64,000 nt of DNA from Paralithodes platypus (GCA_032716605.1 CM064572.1:39685777-39749776); one strand, 5' to 3'; positions 1-11,193 are shown, counted from the stretch's first letter. A program made the numbers and translations. The notes: a model not told the origin generated them from the letters alone.

Positions 1-370
1 ACGATAATGGATTTATGATATTTTTAACACTTTGTGGGACTGCTTATTTCACTCTCTAACTTGGATTTTTGGTAGAGTCGCTTGGGAACTCTTGGGGAAC
101 TCTGGTTATTTCCGGTCACTTGGTAGATTACAATTAGGCACTTTCTCTCTTTTCTGGTTATCGACTTAGGCGTCATTTTTATATTTTCTTTCCAACGATG
201 ATTAGGGTATTTGCTGGCTGTAGTCTTCTGCTCCTCTGTGGGCCGACCAGGTTGGCCGGCTGTGTGAAGATAGTTCCAGATGGGTTGATGGGTTAAGGGT
301 CTTTAGTATGGCTCTGTAACATATAGTAATTATCTGGCAATTACTGTTGGGCACCATACCGGACTAACGC

Positions 371-399
371 GAGTATTCTAGAGGTTATGTGGAATACTC
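371..399. other. 8-bp stem-loop with a compensatory change between repeat copies
   Basis: GAGTATTC at 371-378 pairs perfectly with GAATACTC at 392-399 across a 13-nt loop. In the right copy the arms are GAATATTC (7104-7111) and GAATATTC (7125-7132), also fully paired: one G-C pair has become A-T. Both arms follow the word CGGACTAACGC, which recurs at about 505. Confidence 0.65.
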
Positions 400-604
400 A
401 ACTATTCTGACCTTAATATCAACCGTTGATGAAGTCCTGTTAAGGTACTCTTGAATTAGGGTCTTAAATTTCGTGCCTCAGTAAGAATGTATACGGCACA
501 AAATCGGACTAACGCAGGAAGACTTTAGAACTACTCTGCCTGACTGTCCTGACCGTTTTAGGAGGTTCGGGGGACCCGGGGCGGTTTTTAAACCTTTCAG
601 ATAC

Positions 605-1700
605 ACAGTTTAATGGGATGCCACAGACTTAGTGCACCTAGGACTTGTATGTGCAGAGTCCCCTGGAGGGTATCTCGCCAAGCCCTTTTTATCACAGCGG
701 TCTCAGATGTTTTGAGACTTCCTGTGAAAAGTGGTAGTGTTCACTTTCAATAGTAATAATTAGAGAGGTCGGGATGCCGGAGTCTCTCAACTTTTACTAG
801 GGAAAGTATAACCTAGCAGAGGGGGCAATGTTAGATACTGGGATGCCAGTAGTAACAAAGTTCCTTTGAAAGGACACTTTGCGCAGTGTTCACTTCCAAG
901 AGTAATAGTATAGAGATCGGGATGCCGGAGTCTCTCTACTTGTACTAGGGAAAGTGAAACCTAGCAGAAAAGACAATGTTAGATACCGGGATGCCAGTAG
1001 TAACAAAGCTCCTCTGAAAGGACACTGTCACAGGGTTCACTTCCAAGAGTAATAATAGAGAGGTCGGGATGCCGGAGTCTCTCCACTTTTACTAGGGGAA
1101 GTGGGACCTAACAAAAGGGACAATGTTAGATACTGGGATGCCAGTAGTATCAAAGTTCCTAGAGTAGGACTTAGCACTTTTCACTCTAGAGAATATTGAG
1201 GACGGGATGCCGTTCTCCTTAACTTCTTTTAGAGAGGGTTTTAGCACTTTTCACTCTAGAGAATATTGAGGACGGGATGCCGTTCTCCTCAACTTCTTTT
1301 AGAGAGGTGCTTGTGGACTTCTTTAACTAGAAGGAAGGGGCGGGATGCCGTGACCCTTCTTCCTAAGTTAAGGAAAGCTTTATACCGGTAACAGAAGCTA
1401 TGTTAATCACTCGGATGCCAGTGGTAACAAAGTTTCCTGTAAAAGGCCACAGTTTCGGTAACTGAAATAATAGAAATGAAGCTCCGGGATGCCGATCACT
1501 TCACTACTATAATTTAGTAGACACCGCCTCTCAAGAATCTCTATGTTAGCTGACGGGATGACGCAACCAACAAAGATCCCTAAAATAGTTTTTTTTAGCT
1601 CACAGACAGTATATTGAACTTTCGGGATACCTTAGGTCCAACTGGATGGAGGTTTAATTCTAAGACTTCTAAAGGTGGGATGCCAGTACTCAAGCAGCCT
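605..1700. repeat. Array of about 15 GGGATGCC-core hairpins, about 70-bp period (left copy)
   Basis: The core GGGATGCC or a one-base variant starts at 615, 771, 840, 919, 988, 1066, 1135, 1204, 1274, 1342, 1412, 1485, 1555, 1624 and 1677, mostly 68-79 bp apart. GG and CC pair around a GATG tetranucleotide loop. Flanking arms differ between units but usually remain complementary: GTTA/TAAC and TACTGG/CCAGTA at 840, GAGAG/CTCTC at 1066, TTGAGGA/TCCTCAA at 1274, TGAAG/CTTCA plus ATAG/CTAT at 1485. Arms are weak at 615, 1555 and 1677. No function is known to me. Confidence 0.75.
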
Positions 1701-2711
1701 TAAAATTGCTTAACTCTCCTAAATTATCTTGACCTGGTATTGAGAATTACTGCGAGGGATCCTTCCTAACCTATAGGATGGTAAGGACATGAAGAGGTAT
1801 CCCTAGAGAGGTCTATAGAACCTTCTTGTTCTGGTGGTCAAGATATTTTCTTTCTAAATCAATTTACTAAATTATGTGGTGGTGTTTGTATCAAAATATA
1901 TCTTAACTGTAAAGGTACTTCATCAATGGTTAATTAAATAATTATATCACATATAGGTAAGCTCAATAAAGCCTTGGAAAACAATAATTTTGTTCAAGGA
2001 AAAGAGTTCCTTAATTCTTAACTTGAGCGGAATGCTTTGTGTCGTGTGCACAACAAAATAAAGAAATGCAGGATACGCATCGAAGTATTTTATATGTCAT
2101 ACTCCTTAAGGGTCTAGAATGAGGATCTACTTATGTATCATTGCTAGTAGGATTTATGTTGACAATGATTCATAAAACATATCATTGTAAGTTATCTATT
2201 AATATACTATTTACGTAGGCGTCCTTCTCAGAACGTGTTGGTATTCCTGATGAGCTAGCGAGCGAGCCGCCAGCTTCCGGCACGTGTTGGGGAACACCAG
2301 CGCCACTCGGCATGGTGTCTACTTTGGTACTATCTGATATGCATATAAACTTATGAGAAAGAAGAGCATGTGGTTTGTATAAATAGAAGAGATAATCAGA
2401 GGATAAAAAGAAGGCATATATATATATGTGTGTAGGAAACGATGTCCCAAAGATCTATTGAGGTACTACTTCATATTAATATTGCATAGTCAGGTTTAAC
2501 AAAACATCATAACATATTCATATCATACTGGTTGATTATATTCTTAATATTAATAAAACATATTATTATTGATCATACATGACATATCTTAATATTCATT
2601 ATACATGGTACATAACAGTAGAGAGAGTAGGAAAAAGGAAAACATATATAGTGTGTTAGTTTCTCTCAAAAGGGTTGACGGAAAACTATCTTCTTTTTAG
2701 GGGACGTTGTG

Positions 2712-3042
2712 GGGCAAATCGTCTTGCTCGGCGTGAGTGGATATTCCTACTTCTGTGTGTCCTTCTCCAGCATAGCGATTCGTCTGTTCCTGAGCTTTGC
2801 TACTGCTGCAGATCCTTGTGGTGTTGTGGTTGATGTTGGTGTCTCTGTCCTTGTCCTTTCCTTCTTTGGTTCTTCTTGTTTGCTACTGCTGCAGATCCTT
2901 GTGGTGTTGTGGTTGATGTTGGTGTCTCTGTCCTTGTCCTTTCCTTCTTCGGTTCTTCTTGTTCCTTTCTATTGCTCGGTCTTACTTCTTCTTCCACTCC
3001 TTTGGTCTCTCCTGTCTGAGGGTCTTTCCTTTTCCGGGGTAT
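2712..3042 (-). pseudogene. Charged Lys/Glu/Thr-rich reading frame inside repeat A (left copy)
   Basis: A minus-strand frame begins near EEEVRPSNRKEQEEPKK (about 2997) and runs through Thr/Pro-rich residues to a stop at 2800. An 83-bp tandem duplication (2799-2881 and 2882-2964) changes the reading frame, so the C-terminus differs from the single-unit version at 14228-14467. I do not recognise a family. Its place just beyond the polyprotein of element A suggests either the end of an accessory reading frame or a chance frame in the repeat. Confidence 0.35.
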
Positions 3043-3108
3043 TTTAATTCCCTTTCCGTTATTAAAGTCACGTCCTCTTGTCTCAGGGGTAAATGTTAAT
3101 AGGTTGCC

Positions 3109-4115
3109 TCAGGTTTCAAGTAAAGGAAGAGTGCGCAAATAAGCCCACCACACTAGCGAACGCAGGTCAGGTGCCTTGGAGGGGTCAATTTGGACAGCAA
3201 GTTCAGGCGTGCTGTCTGGCTGCAGAGAAGCAGTAAAAGCTTCGTGAAGATAACGGATACGGACAAAATGGAGTTTATCACTGGACCATTTAACCCGCTT
3301 GATAAATGGAGTGGCGGACGTCATGTTGGTGGTGGTCAGGAGAAGAGCTGGAGGTGTGCAATCGGTGGTGGTGGTGGAGCAAGTGATATCTTTAGGTTTG
3401 GCAGATGGAAGGTCATGACCTCGTGCGGACGTAAAAGTACAAGGTTTAAAGGGTGGAACAATGGTGGTTGAAAAAGGAGCAGCTAGACTGGCATTTGTGT
3501 TATTTATCTTTGCTAATCGTAAGATATCGAACTGTTGTTGGAAAATTTGTGAATTTATTTTTGCATGACGGAATGGCAAAAATACTGGAGTACGAATAGC
3601 AGACAAAGTATGAGTGAATCTATCTGGTGTTGTACTTAACTGACCCGATTTAGTGCGAAACTTTCCACGGAAAAGTGGTTCAGGGCTAGCGCTAGAAGAT
3701 GGTGATTGGGAGGCAGGTCTGGGGTTGGGAGTGCGTGGAGGGGAAGAAAAAGGTATAGAGTGAGTTACAGGGGAAGGTAAAGTTGATTTTTGAGGCTGGG
3801 TGAGTTTAGGTGATAATGTCGATGGAAATGGAGATAGAGTTGGAGGGGCGAGGCGAGGTGAAGATGGGTTGACAGAGGTTTTCTTGAATGAAGTAGAAGG
3901 TTGAGGTGAAGATACAGCAGGTGATGTATTAGGTAATATAGAAGGAGAGGGAGAGTGATTAGGGGAACTGTGAGGGTGAGTAAGGGGAGGTGATTTGAGA
4001 ATGGTTGAAGGTGAATGTGGCAAGGTAGAGGATGAAGATTTATGTTGAGAAGGTGAGGTTGGAGGGTTAGGGTTGGGTATAGGCGATGAAGCTGGGGTTG
4101 TTAAACGTAGTAGTT
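3109..4115 (-). pseudogene. Pro/Ser-rich C-terminal tail of element A polyprotein (distal part)
   Basis: This minus-strand frame (304 codons from the Met at 4023, open further upstream) opens with a Pro/Ser/Thr-rich tract of about 120 residues (SPPLTHPHSSPNHSPSP style). It then becomes a mixed-composition C-terminal region containing KRVKWSSDKLHFVRIRYLHE, and stops at 3109. It follows the integrase in the same orientation and is separated from the proximal tail only by the MITE at 4120-4601, so I read it as the end of the same polyprotein or an overlapping accessory frame. There is no signal peptide or membrane segment, so an envelope is unlikely. Family not recognised. Confidence 0.45.
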
Positions 4116-4119
4116 TTAA

Positions 4120-4601
4120 CCCTTAACTGTCGGCGAGCAACATAAGTCGAGTTAAATAAAGCTGGACTATGTGGCGGCGCTCGACATAGGTCGTGTGGCA
4201 ATTTCAGCACGTAATGTTGCTGAGAGAGAGAGAGACAAGTGGTGGCAGGAGAGTAGCGAGCGTATGACTGCTCCAGACCACCGCGGCGAACCTACTGACA
4301 CGAATCCCACCTCCTCCCTCCCTCTCTCACTCGCTATATACGGAATTGTATGGGGAAAGTGCCTAATTACATGCTTTTTGCACTCGCGTTGCACGGTTAT
4401 TGCAAGAAAACTAGCCATCATAAAAGGATCGTTATGGTGTCATTCGAAAGCTCTGTGTATGCCCTTTCAGGGATAGATACTTGTTTTACGTTCTGGGTCT
4501 TATTTAGGCATGAAAATGATCACGTAAACAGCCCTATTTTGGCTAAAAACACCCCGCTGGGCGGTACATATAAATAAACCGCCTAGGCCGCTAATAAGGT
4601 G
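4120..4601. mobile_element. piggyBac-type MITE, copy 1 (TTAA target site)
   Basis: A 482-bp element is flanked by TTAA at 4116-4119 and 4602-4605. Ends are CCCTTAACTGTCGGCGAGC on the left and, reverse-complemented from the right, CACCTTATTAGCGGCC: short imperfect inverted ends sharing CTTA and CGGC words. It closely matches 43652-44131, where an empty site proves insertion at TTAA. Small frames inside have no recognisable domain. It interrupts the Pro/Ser-rich tail of element A. Confidence 0.8.
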
Positions 4602-4605
4602 TTAA

Positions 4606-5480
4606 AGGTTGAGGAAGGCGGTCGTCATTTGATGAAGATGATGTGGGACGTGGGGAGTTGGAAGTTGATGTGGATTTGGGTGGTGAGGTGGATGGTGATA
4701 CCGAAGGATGCAGCTTTTTCTTGGGAGGAGACTAACTTGGTGAATTTAAATGAGAAGAGACAGGGCGAGACGAAGATGGTTTGAGGTTTGACGAGATTTG
4801 GTGAATGTAGGATATCTGGATGCTACAGAGGATTTCGTTCTCAAATGGGGTCTCAACTTGTAGTGAGAGGTCGTGACCTGGGGCTCACGATTTATAGGAG
4901 GTATAGAGGTGGTGGAGTCAGATAGGTGTGAATCTGGGGTGATATTAGGCGAAGTAGGTTCAGGTGGTGGAGTACAGGGAGTGTGTTGAAATATCTGCTG
5001 CGAAGTTCTGGTAGTAGGTTTTTGGAGGGATCTTTTGAGACATGGGAAAGGGCATTACGGAAAGTTTTGGAGAACTTGTACTGTCATAAGTACGATTCGG
5101 GGTGACGGCTGATGGCTTGCAAGATGGAGGTGATTCTTCGGTCTTAGGCTTCAGTGGCGTATCTTGACTGGGAAGGGGAGAATATTTTCTGACGAATCTA
5201 TTACGATAAGTCCTAAATTCTCTGTGATAATCGATGATCACTTGATATGGGTTAGGAATCTTTTCAATCGGATATGGGCCTACATATCGCGGTCCTAACT
5301 TATTAACTACAGGTAGCTTGGCGACCATAACTGTATCGCCAACGGCAAATGGATTTTGAATGGTGGTGACATCTTGTTTAACATCTTGACATGTTTGGGC
5401 GGTGTGGAGGGTATTCCTTAACTGTTGGAGGGGATCTACCTTAAGTTGAGTGGTGGAAGGGGTGGCAAGATGGTGAAAAG
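4606..5480 (-). pseudogene. Integrase C-terminal region and proximal Pro-rich tail of element A
   Basis: The clearest open stretch is 4960-5328. In element orientation the sequence reads FAVGDTVMVAKLPVV, then KLGPRYVGPYPIEKI and YRNRFVRKYSPLP, which matches the GPY/F-type C-terminal module of Ty3/gypsy integrases. A Pro/Ser/Thr-rich extension follows. The frame is open upstream to about 5480 but is out of phase with the catalytic core at 5436-6266. A run of eight A on the plus strand (about 5483-5490) is the likely frameshift site. A stop at 4960 separates it from further Pro-rich sequence running to the MITE. Confidence 0.65.
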
Positions 5481-6266
5481 GTAAAAAAAATGGGCGACGC
5501 CGTACACGCGTTCATGAGGGGATATCCCGTCTTCTCTGGGGCAAGAATTTAATCCCCACTGAATCATTTTAATCTGTCCTGACCAGTCAGATGTTTGTAA
5601 TTCAATCATTCTGGTCCATAGCTGATTATTTACCGATCGATGACTACGCTCACAGATTGCTTTCCCATGTGGCCAGTAGGGTGAGGAATGTTTAATTTTT
5701 ATTCCACATCTTGCGGTGAAGGCTTCCCACACTTGGCCTGTGAATTCGGGTGCGTTGTCTGACAGAAGAGCTAATGGTAGTCCGAAAACAGGAAAAATCT
5801 CAGTGGCAAGTAATTCAGCTACAGTAACAGCAGAGTGATCTTTGGTTGGACAGGCGACGAGAAACTTGGAATAGACGTCCACGAAAGTAACAATGAATCG
5901 TTTTCCGTGACTGGGTGAAAATGGTCCCATAACGTCTAGGGAAAGTACCTGCCATGGTTTATGAGCAGAGATCGTACCGGCAGGCCCTGGTGTCTTGCAT
6001 CGATCTTTCCCACATGCTTCCGTTACTGGCTTTGCAATACCGGAGGGGTTGACTGTCCAGTATTGATTTTGGAACACTTGAAGTATTTTTTTCTGTCCCA
6101 AGTGTATACCATTGCCTTCATGAATGGAGATCATGTATTCTTGGGCAATGCCTGGTTCCAAAATAATGTGTCCTGATTCAGTGGTTAATTGATCTCCCCA
6201 TCGACAAATGTGTTGGAAGATGTGACGAGGGATCCATTCCATTTTAGTTTTATTTTCTTGTCCCAC
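5436..6266 (-). pseudogene. Ty3/gypsy integrase, zinc-binding and catalytic domains (element A)
   Basis: The zinc-binding region contains IHEGNGIHLGQKK and CGKDRC. The catalytic core shows the first Asp in LSLDVMGPF, the second in LLSDNAPEF and the Glu in HGKAICERSHRS, so the D,D,E triad is visible. The conserved ISPHERVYG follows. The core is uninterrupted for about 240 residues, but the N-terminal junction with the RNase H end (about 6200) and the C-terminal junction (about 5485) are both out of frame. The family inserts retroelement cDNA into chromosomes. There is no reverse transcriptase or gag upstream, so this copy cannot act alone. Confidence 0.8.
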
Positions 6267-6547
6267 AATTGTAACAGGGTGGGTTCAGATGGTGTAGCGA
6301 CATCAGTAGGTAATGGTGGGGCAGATGTGGTGTGTTGTAAGGCGGCGAGGTTGGTAGGGGGGTGGTCTGGTACAGGTAGGCGGGAGAGACCGTCCGCGTT
6401 TGTATGAAGTTTGCCAGGCCGATAATGGATCACAAAATCATACTCCTCCGTTTCTCTCCAGCGAACTATTAACGCAGAGTTGGTTTCACATCGTCTGAGC
6501 CATTGCAAGGATTGGTGATCAGTGATAATATCTAAATATATACTTTG
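6185..6547 (-). pseudogene. Ty3/gypsy RNase H C-terminal fragment (element A)
   Basis: The minus strand reads LDIITDHQSLQWLRR, then IHYRPGKLHTNADGLSRLP, the typical end of gypsy RNase H where an Asp-containing ADGLSR motif precedes the link to integrase. Homology starts abruptly at about 6547, beside TGTTGGAATAATGG of the right repeat. Gag, protease, reverse transcriptase and most of RNase H are therefore deleted, together with any primer-binding site. Confidence in the family is high; the exact deletion edge is inferred. Confidence 0.75.
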
Positions 6548-7966
6548 TGTTGGAATAATGGCAGAGTTGCTTGTGGACTCTGAAATATTTTCACTTGGTC
6601 GAAATAATGGCAGATTCGCTTAGCATCAAAATCGGCTTAAATGGAATAAATTCGAAAATCACTTTTAATGGTTGGGAACACTTCAGTAGATTATGGAGCG
6701 TTCGTAAAAGTAATTCTTTTCTATAAATTCCGAATAATAGCACGATAATGGATTTATGATATTTTTAACACTTAGTGGGACTCTGTATATTTCACTCTGG
6801 AACTTGGATTTTTGGTAGAATCGCTTGGGGAACTCTGTTTATTTCCAGTCACTTGGTATATTACACTTAGGCACCTCCTCTCTTTTCTGGTCATCGACTT
6901 GGGCGTCTTTTCTATATTTTCTTTCCAACGGTGATCAGGGTGTTTGCTGGCTGTAGTCTTCTGCTCCTCTGTGGGCCGTCCAGGTTGGCCGGCTGTGTGA
7001 AGATAGTTACAGATGGGTTGATGGGTTTAGGGTCTTTATTATGGCTCCGTAACATATAGTAATTATCTGGCAATTACTGTTGGGCACTATACCGGACTAA
7101 CGCGAATATTCTAGAGGTCATGTGGAATATTCGACTATCCTGGCCTTCATATCAACCGTTGATGAAGTCCTGTTAAGGTACTCTGGAACTAGGGTCTTAA
7201 ATTTCGTGCCTCAGTAAGAACGTATATGGCACGAAATCGGACTAACGCAGGAAGACTTTAGAACTACTCTTCCTGACTGTCCTGACCATTTTAGGAGGTT
7301 CGGGGGACCTGGGGCAGTGTTTAAACCTTTCAGTTACACAGTTTAATGGGATGCCACAGACTTAGTGCACCTAGGACTTGTATGTGCAGAGTCCCCTTGA
7401 GGGTATCTCGCCAAGCCCTTTTTCAAACAGCGGTCTCAGATGTTTTGAGACTACCTGTGAAAAGTGGTAGTGTTCACTAGGGAAAGTATAACCTAGCAGA
7501 GGGGGCAATGTTAGATACTGGGATGCCAGTAATAACAAAGTTCCTCTGAAAGGACACTTTGCGCGGTGTTCACTTCCAAGAGTAGTAGTAGAGAGATCGG
7601 GATGCCGGAGTCTCTCTACTTGTACTAGGGAAAGTGAAACCTAGCAGAAAGGACAATGTTAGATACTGGGATGCCAGTAGTAACAAAGTTCCTCTGAAAG
7701 GACACTGTCACAGGGTTCATTTCCAAGAGTAATAATAGAGAGGTCGGGATGCCGGAGTCTCTCCACTTTTACTAGGGGAAGTGGGACAATGTTAGATACT
7801 GGGATGCCAGTAGTAAAAAAGTTCCTAGAGTATATTAACTCTATTTCACTCTAGAGTATATTGAGGACGGGATGCCGTTCTCCTCAACTTCTTTTAGAGA
7901 GGTGCTTGTGGACTTCTTTAACTAGAAGGAAGGAGCGGTATGCCGTGATCCTTCTTCCTAAGTTAA
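6548..7966 (-). repeat. Long direct repeat of element A, right copy, first part
   Basis: From 6743 this segment matches the window start base for base with scattered changes. 6548-6742 probably corresponds to sequence left of the window. It starts TGTTGGAATAATGG, giving a TG-type LTR edge. It breaks at TTAA (7963-7966), where the piggyBac element begins, and resumes at 13569. It lacks the hairpin unit found at 771 in the left copy. Confidence 0.6.
7340..7955. repeat. GGGATGCC-core hairpin array (right copy)
   Basis: Cores start at 7348, 7520, 7599, 7668, 7746, 7801 and 7869, with a variant CGGTATGCC near 7937. Units match those at 615-1349 with one unit lost between 7460 and 7480. In the 7937 unit the arm AAGGAAGGA pairs with TCCTTCTT, where the left copy (about 1331-1360) has AAGGAAGGG with CCCTTCTT: a G-C to A-T compensatory change. 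Confidence 0.75.
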
Positions 7967-8175
7967 CCCGGCAAGTGAAGATCTCCTTATAAGAGTTTTA
8001 CCGGTGCGCTGCGGATCTCCTCATATAATCTCGGTTTTTGAAAGCGTACCAAAACCGCGGGTTTACAGCCAGGCTGCTACAAATTGGTGTGGCTGTAGTA
8101 CAACTTGGCAACTCTCGATACCACCACACCACACGCTCGCCCCGCACCCGCTCAAGCAGTACACAAGCACTTGTC

Positions 8176-11017
8176 ATGGAGCCTAGACATCCCTCACGCT
8201 CTCGCCCTGATGACACAACCAGCCCTCCTTCTGGTGGTGTCAGCGGCCGTGGAAGGCAGAGAGTGGCTGCTATAGACCCGAGCTACCATTACTACGGCAC
8301 GAGTGACTCCGAGGACGAGGAACCTGCACGTAAAGCACGTAAAACACGTGCTAGCAGGGGCAGTGCACCGAGGTCATTGTCTTTCGGGGACACTGCCACG
8401 ACCACCCAGGCAACTGCTACCACCACTACCACCACCACTGCCACCACTACTACCGACGCAGGAGGCCGCCCTGGGGCTGCAGGACCTACGGGGGCCACTG
8501 GGAAGAGAGGGAAGGGCATGGGTAAGAAAACTTCTACCTCTGCCACTACCACCGTGCCACCACCACCACCACCAGCCGCCCCTGCCACTGCCGGCCCTTC
8601 TGCCCCTGCCACTGCCCCTGCCCCTGCCAAAGGGAAGAAAGGGACGAAGGGCATGGGTAAGAAAACCTCTACCTCTGCCACTACCACCATGCCACCACCA
8701 CCACCACCAGCCGCCCCTGCCGCCTAAGCCGGCCCTTCTGCCCCTGCCCCTGGCCGTGCCCCTGCCCCTGCCAAAGGGAAGAAAGGGACGAAGGGCAAGG
8801 CGACAAAGACCACAATAATATTGCCATCCAGGACCTCTGCTGGCCCTGCCGATGCCAGCCCTGCCGGCCCTTCTGCCCCTGCCCCTGACAAAGGGAAGAA
8901 AGGGACGAAGGGCAAGGCGACAAAGGCGACAGGGACAACCATAATATTGCCTGCCTCTACCTCTGCCACACCTACCACTGCTGCCCCTGCCGACCCTTCT
9001 GCTGGCCCTTCTGGCTCTGCCCACAGGACACCTGCCAGATCGAGACGGACGACGCACCTTACTCCGTCGAAATACGCCGGCCTACTATTTCCTGATTCCC
9101 AGGATGATGACACGCAGGATTTATACGACGACGACGACGACGCACGGGAGTCTGGGTGGGGTGGGGGCGTGTGGGTGGATAGTGAAAGTGAATCGGAGCA
9201 AAGTGCCGATAATGAGGAGGGGCGTTCAAGTGAAGACGAGGGTGACGAGGATATGCTATATCGTGACCATGACAGTGATTTGTCTGATGCTGGCATAGAC
9301 GCAGGTGACATTCCCATCCACGACGCCAATATCCATACGTTTGTGTGGTCTGACAGGGCCGATTTTGTGCCTGATTTGCACCAGTTTGATGCTGGTAGGT
9401 CAGGTACAAATGCTGACTGGCCCTGTGATGGCAACTCAAACGAGATGGATTTCTTCCTCGCCTTCTTCGATGTGCAGCTAATGTCGTATATAGTTGCCCA
9501 AACCAACGCCTACTACAGGTGGGTGTATAACAACATGGACGTCATTTCTCCAAGAGCGAGAATACGAAGCTGGGTAGATACGACTATAAATGAATTCATG
9601 ACGTTCTTTGCCTTAGTGATGCTCCTGCCTCTTTGCAAGAAGCATGTGCTTCAACATTATTGGAAGCACGACCCTCTGATCGCCACCCCAACTTTCAATA
9701 AGTTCATGCCTCGTGACAGATTTTTGTTGCTGCTGAGATTTATGCACTTTGCAGACAATGAAAATCCTAACAGGATTGACAAAATATGGAAAGTTCGGGA
9801 GGTGTTCACCATGTTGCTGGCAAGATACAAGAAATATTTTTTCCCCTTCAACAACTTGGTGATTGATGAGAGTCTCGTGCTCTTCAAAGGTCGTCTTGTG
9901 TTCAAACAATACATCCCCTTGAAAAGGCACAGGTTTGGAATCAAGCTCTTCGTGTTGTGTGACTGTACAAAGGAGTACAAAGGAGTACAAAGGAAATCAA
10001 GCCATTTTCTGTGAGACAGGTAGTGTGCTTGACATGATTGTGTACACAGGAACTGACATAGACGTGCCAAGAGTTGCTGCCAATGACCCCATGGGCATGT
10101 CAGGGGCCATCGTAAAGAAAATGATGGCACCTTACATGGGCAAAGGACACGTATTGTACACCGATAATTGGTATACTTCTCCTGCTCTCTGCCAGTTTCT
10201 TCATGACAACAAAACGGGGTCATGTGGGACTGTTAGAAAGACAAGAAAGTCCATGCCAAAATTCGTCGGTCACGTCACTCCACTTCCGAGTCCCTCCTCC
10301 AGTGACACACCTGATGATGATGAACTGGCACAAGAACACCACGAGAGAAGGCAACGACGAAGGCGACGAAGGGGGGCCGGCAAGTACAAGATTCTGGAGA
10401 AGTCCGGGAAAGTGGTGGCTCTGAAGTGGAAGGACAAACGTGACGTTCATCTGCTTTCGACAGTCCACACAGGTGCCCAGGTCGACTCTGATAAAGTCCA
10501 CTTCCGCACCAAGATAACCATCGAAAAACCCAACATGGTAGTGGACTACACAAAAGACAAGTCAGATTGTCAACTTGCAGGTGTTGAGTGTCTGAGGAAG
10601 ACTGTGAAATGGTATCACAAGCTCTTCCTCCACCTAGTCGACATCACGATGCTCAACGAGTAAAACCTGTGGCTTGTCAAAAAAGACATGGCTCCAAACA
10701 TGAAACTAAAGTTCCGGGAGTTCGTGTACAACGTCTCGTTCCAACTCCTGGAAAAGTATGGCACCCCCACTACGAGCAATGTGTCATGGCGTGGTGAGAA
10801 CGTCCCTGACCGCATCCAGGTGGGGGTCCAAAGGCACTATGTCATCCACACGCAGAGAACTGGCACTCGTCACAAGCAGATGCAATGTCACGTTTGCAGC
10901 GTGAGACCCAGGAGACCCAAGGAGCCTAAAAAAGTTACCACCATGTGCAACGAGTGCAAGGTTTCACTCTGCGTGGGTGACTGCTTCAGGGACTACCATA
11001 CGTACAAAAACTATTGA
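8176..11017 (+). pseudogene. piggyBac transposase pseudogene
   Basis: Reading starts most plausibly at the ATG at 8176 (MEPRHPSRSRPDD). A low-complexity N-terminus is followed by an acidic stretch (8.9-9.3 kb) and the DDE-type core. The first catalytic Asp lies in LVIDESLVLFKGR (codon 9865), the second in VLYTDNWYTS (codon 10163), and a third candidate in YTKDKSDCQ (about 10550-10570). The C-terminus carries a cysteine-rich zinc module (CHVC...CNECKVSLCVGDC, 10888-10985). Three lesions break it: an in-frame TAA at 8725-8727, a frameshift at a tripled 10-bp word (9965-9994), and an in-frame TAA at 10661-10663. The family cuts and pastes at TTAA. This copy is inactive as read, but damage is light, so it is probably young. 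Confidence 0.85.
8510..8935 (+). repeat. Coding minisatellite in the transposase N-terminus
   Basis: Units encoding KGKKGTKGMGKKTSTSATTT followed by a run of six Pro and Ala-rich residues recur at about 8510-8610 and 8630-8725. Shorter KGKKGTKGKATK units lie at about 8770 and 8895. The premature TAA at 8725 falls between units. Long reading frames on the opposite strand here are composition artefacts. Confidence 0.7.
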
Positions 11018-11039
11018 GTGCCGCTGCTCTGACTCTCGC

Positions 11040-11126
11040 TCGCCGTACTTGACCTGACCTGATCACGCTTTTATGTCACAATTTGTTACCTCATAAATAT
11101 ATATATATACCGGGTATATAAAATAA

Positions 11127-11193
<67 letters not shown>

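Larger units (their letters stand above)
1..3046 (-). repeat. Long direct repeat of element A, left copy (LTR-like; cut by window start)
   Basis: Positions 1-1371 match about 6743-7966, and 2018-3042 match 13569-14516. The two copies flank a minus-strand gypsy polyprotein, so they are most simply the long terminal repeats of element A. The left copy holds about 650 bp (1372-2017) missing on the right and one extra hairpin near 771. The edge near 3046 follows, in element orientation, a purine-rich AACGGAAAGGGAA that could be a polypurine tract. The ends are not clean TG...CA, and at over 3 kb the repeat would be long for an LTR, so another kind of long direct repeat is possible. Copies match well enough to look young. 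Confidence 0.6.

Noticed and set aside
605..1700. CRISPR-like array (regular spacing of a short conserved core)
   Set aside because: The core is only 8 bp, the flanking arms are complementary to each other rather than unique spacers, no cas genes are near, and the context is a eukaryotic retroelement.
3109..4023. Envelope gene after the integrase of element A
   Set aside because: No signal peptide, furin-like site or transmembrane segment; the sequence is Pro/Ser-rich and looks disordered.
8292..9506. Several long minus-strand frames opposite the piggyBac transposase N-terminus
   Set aside because: They result from GC-rich Pro/Ala/Thr repeats on the coding strand; no family motif, and the plus strand carries the transposase.
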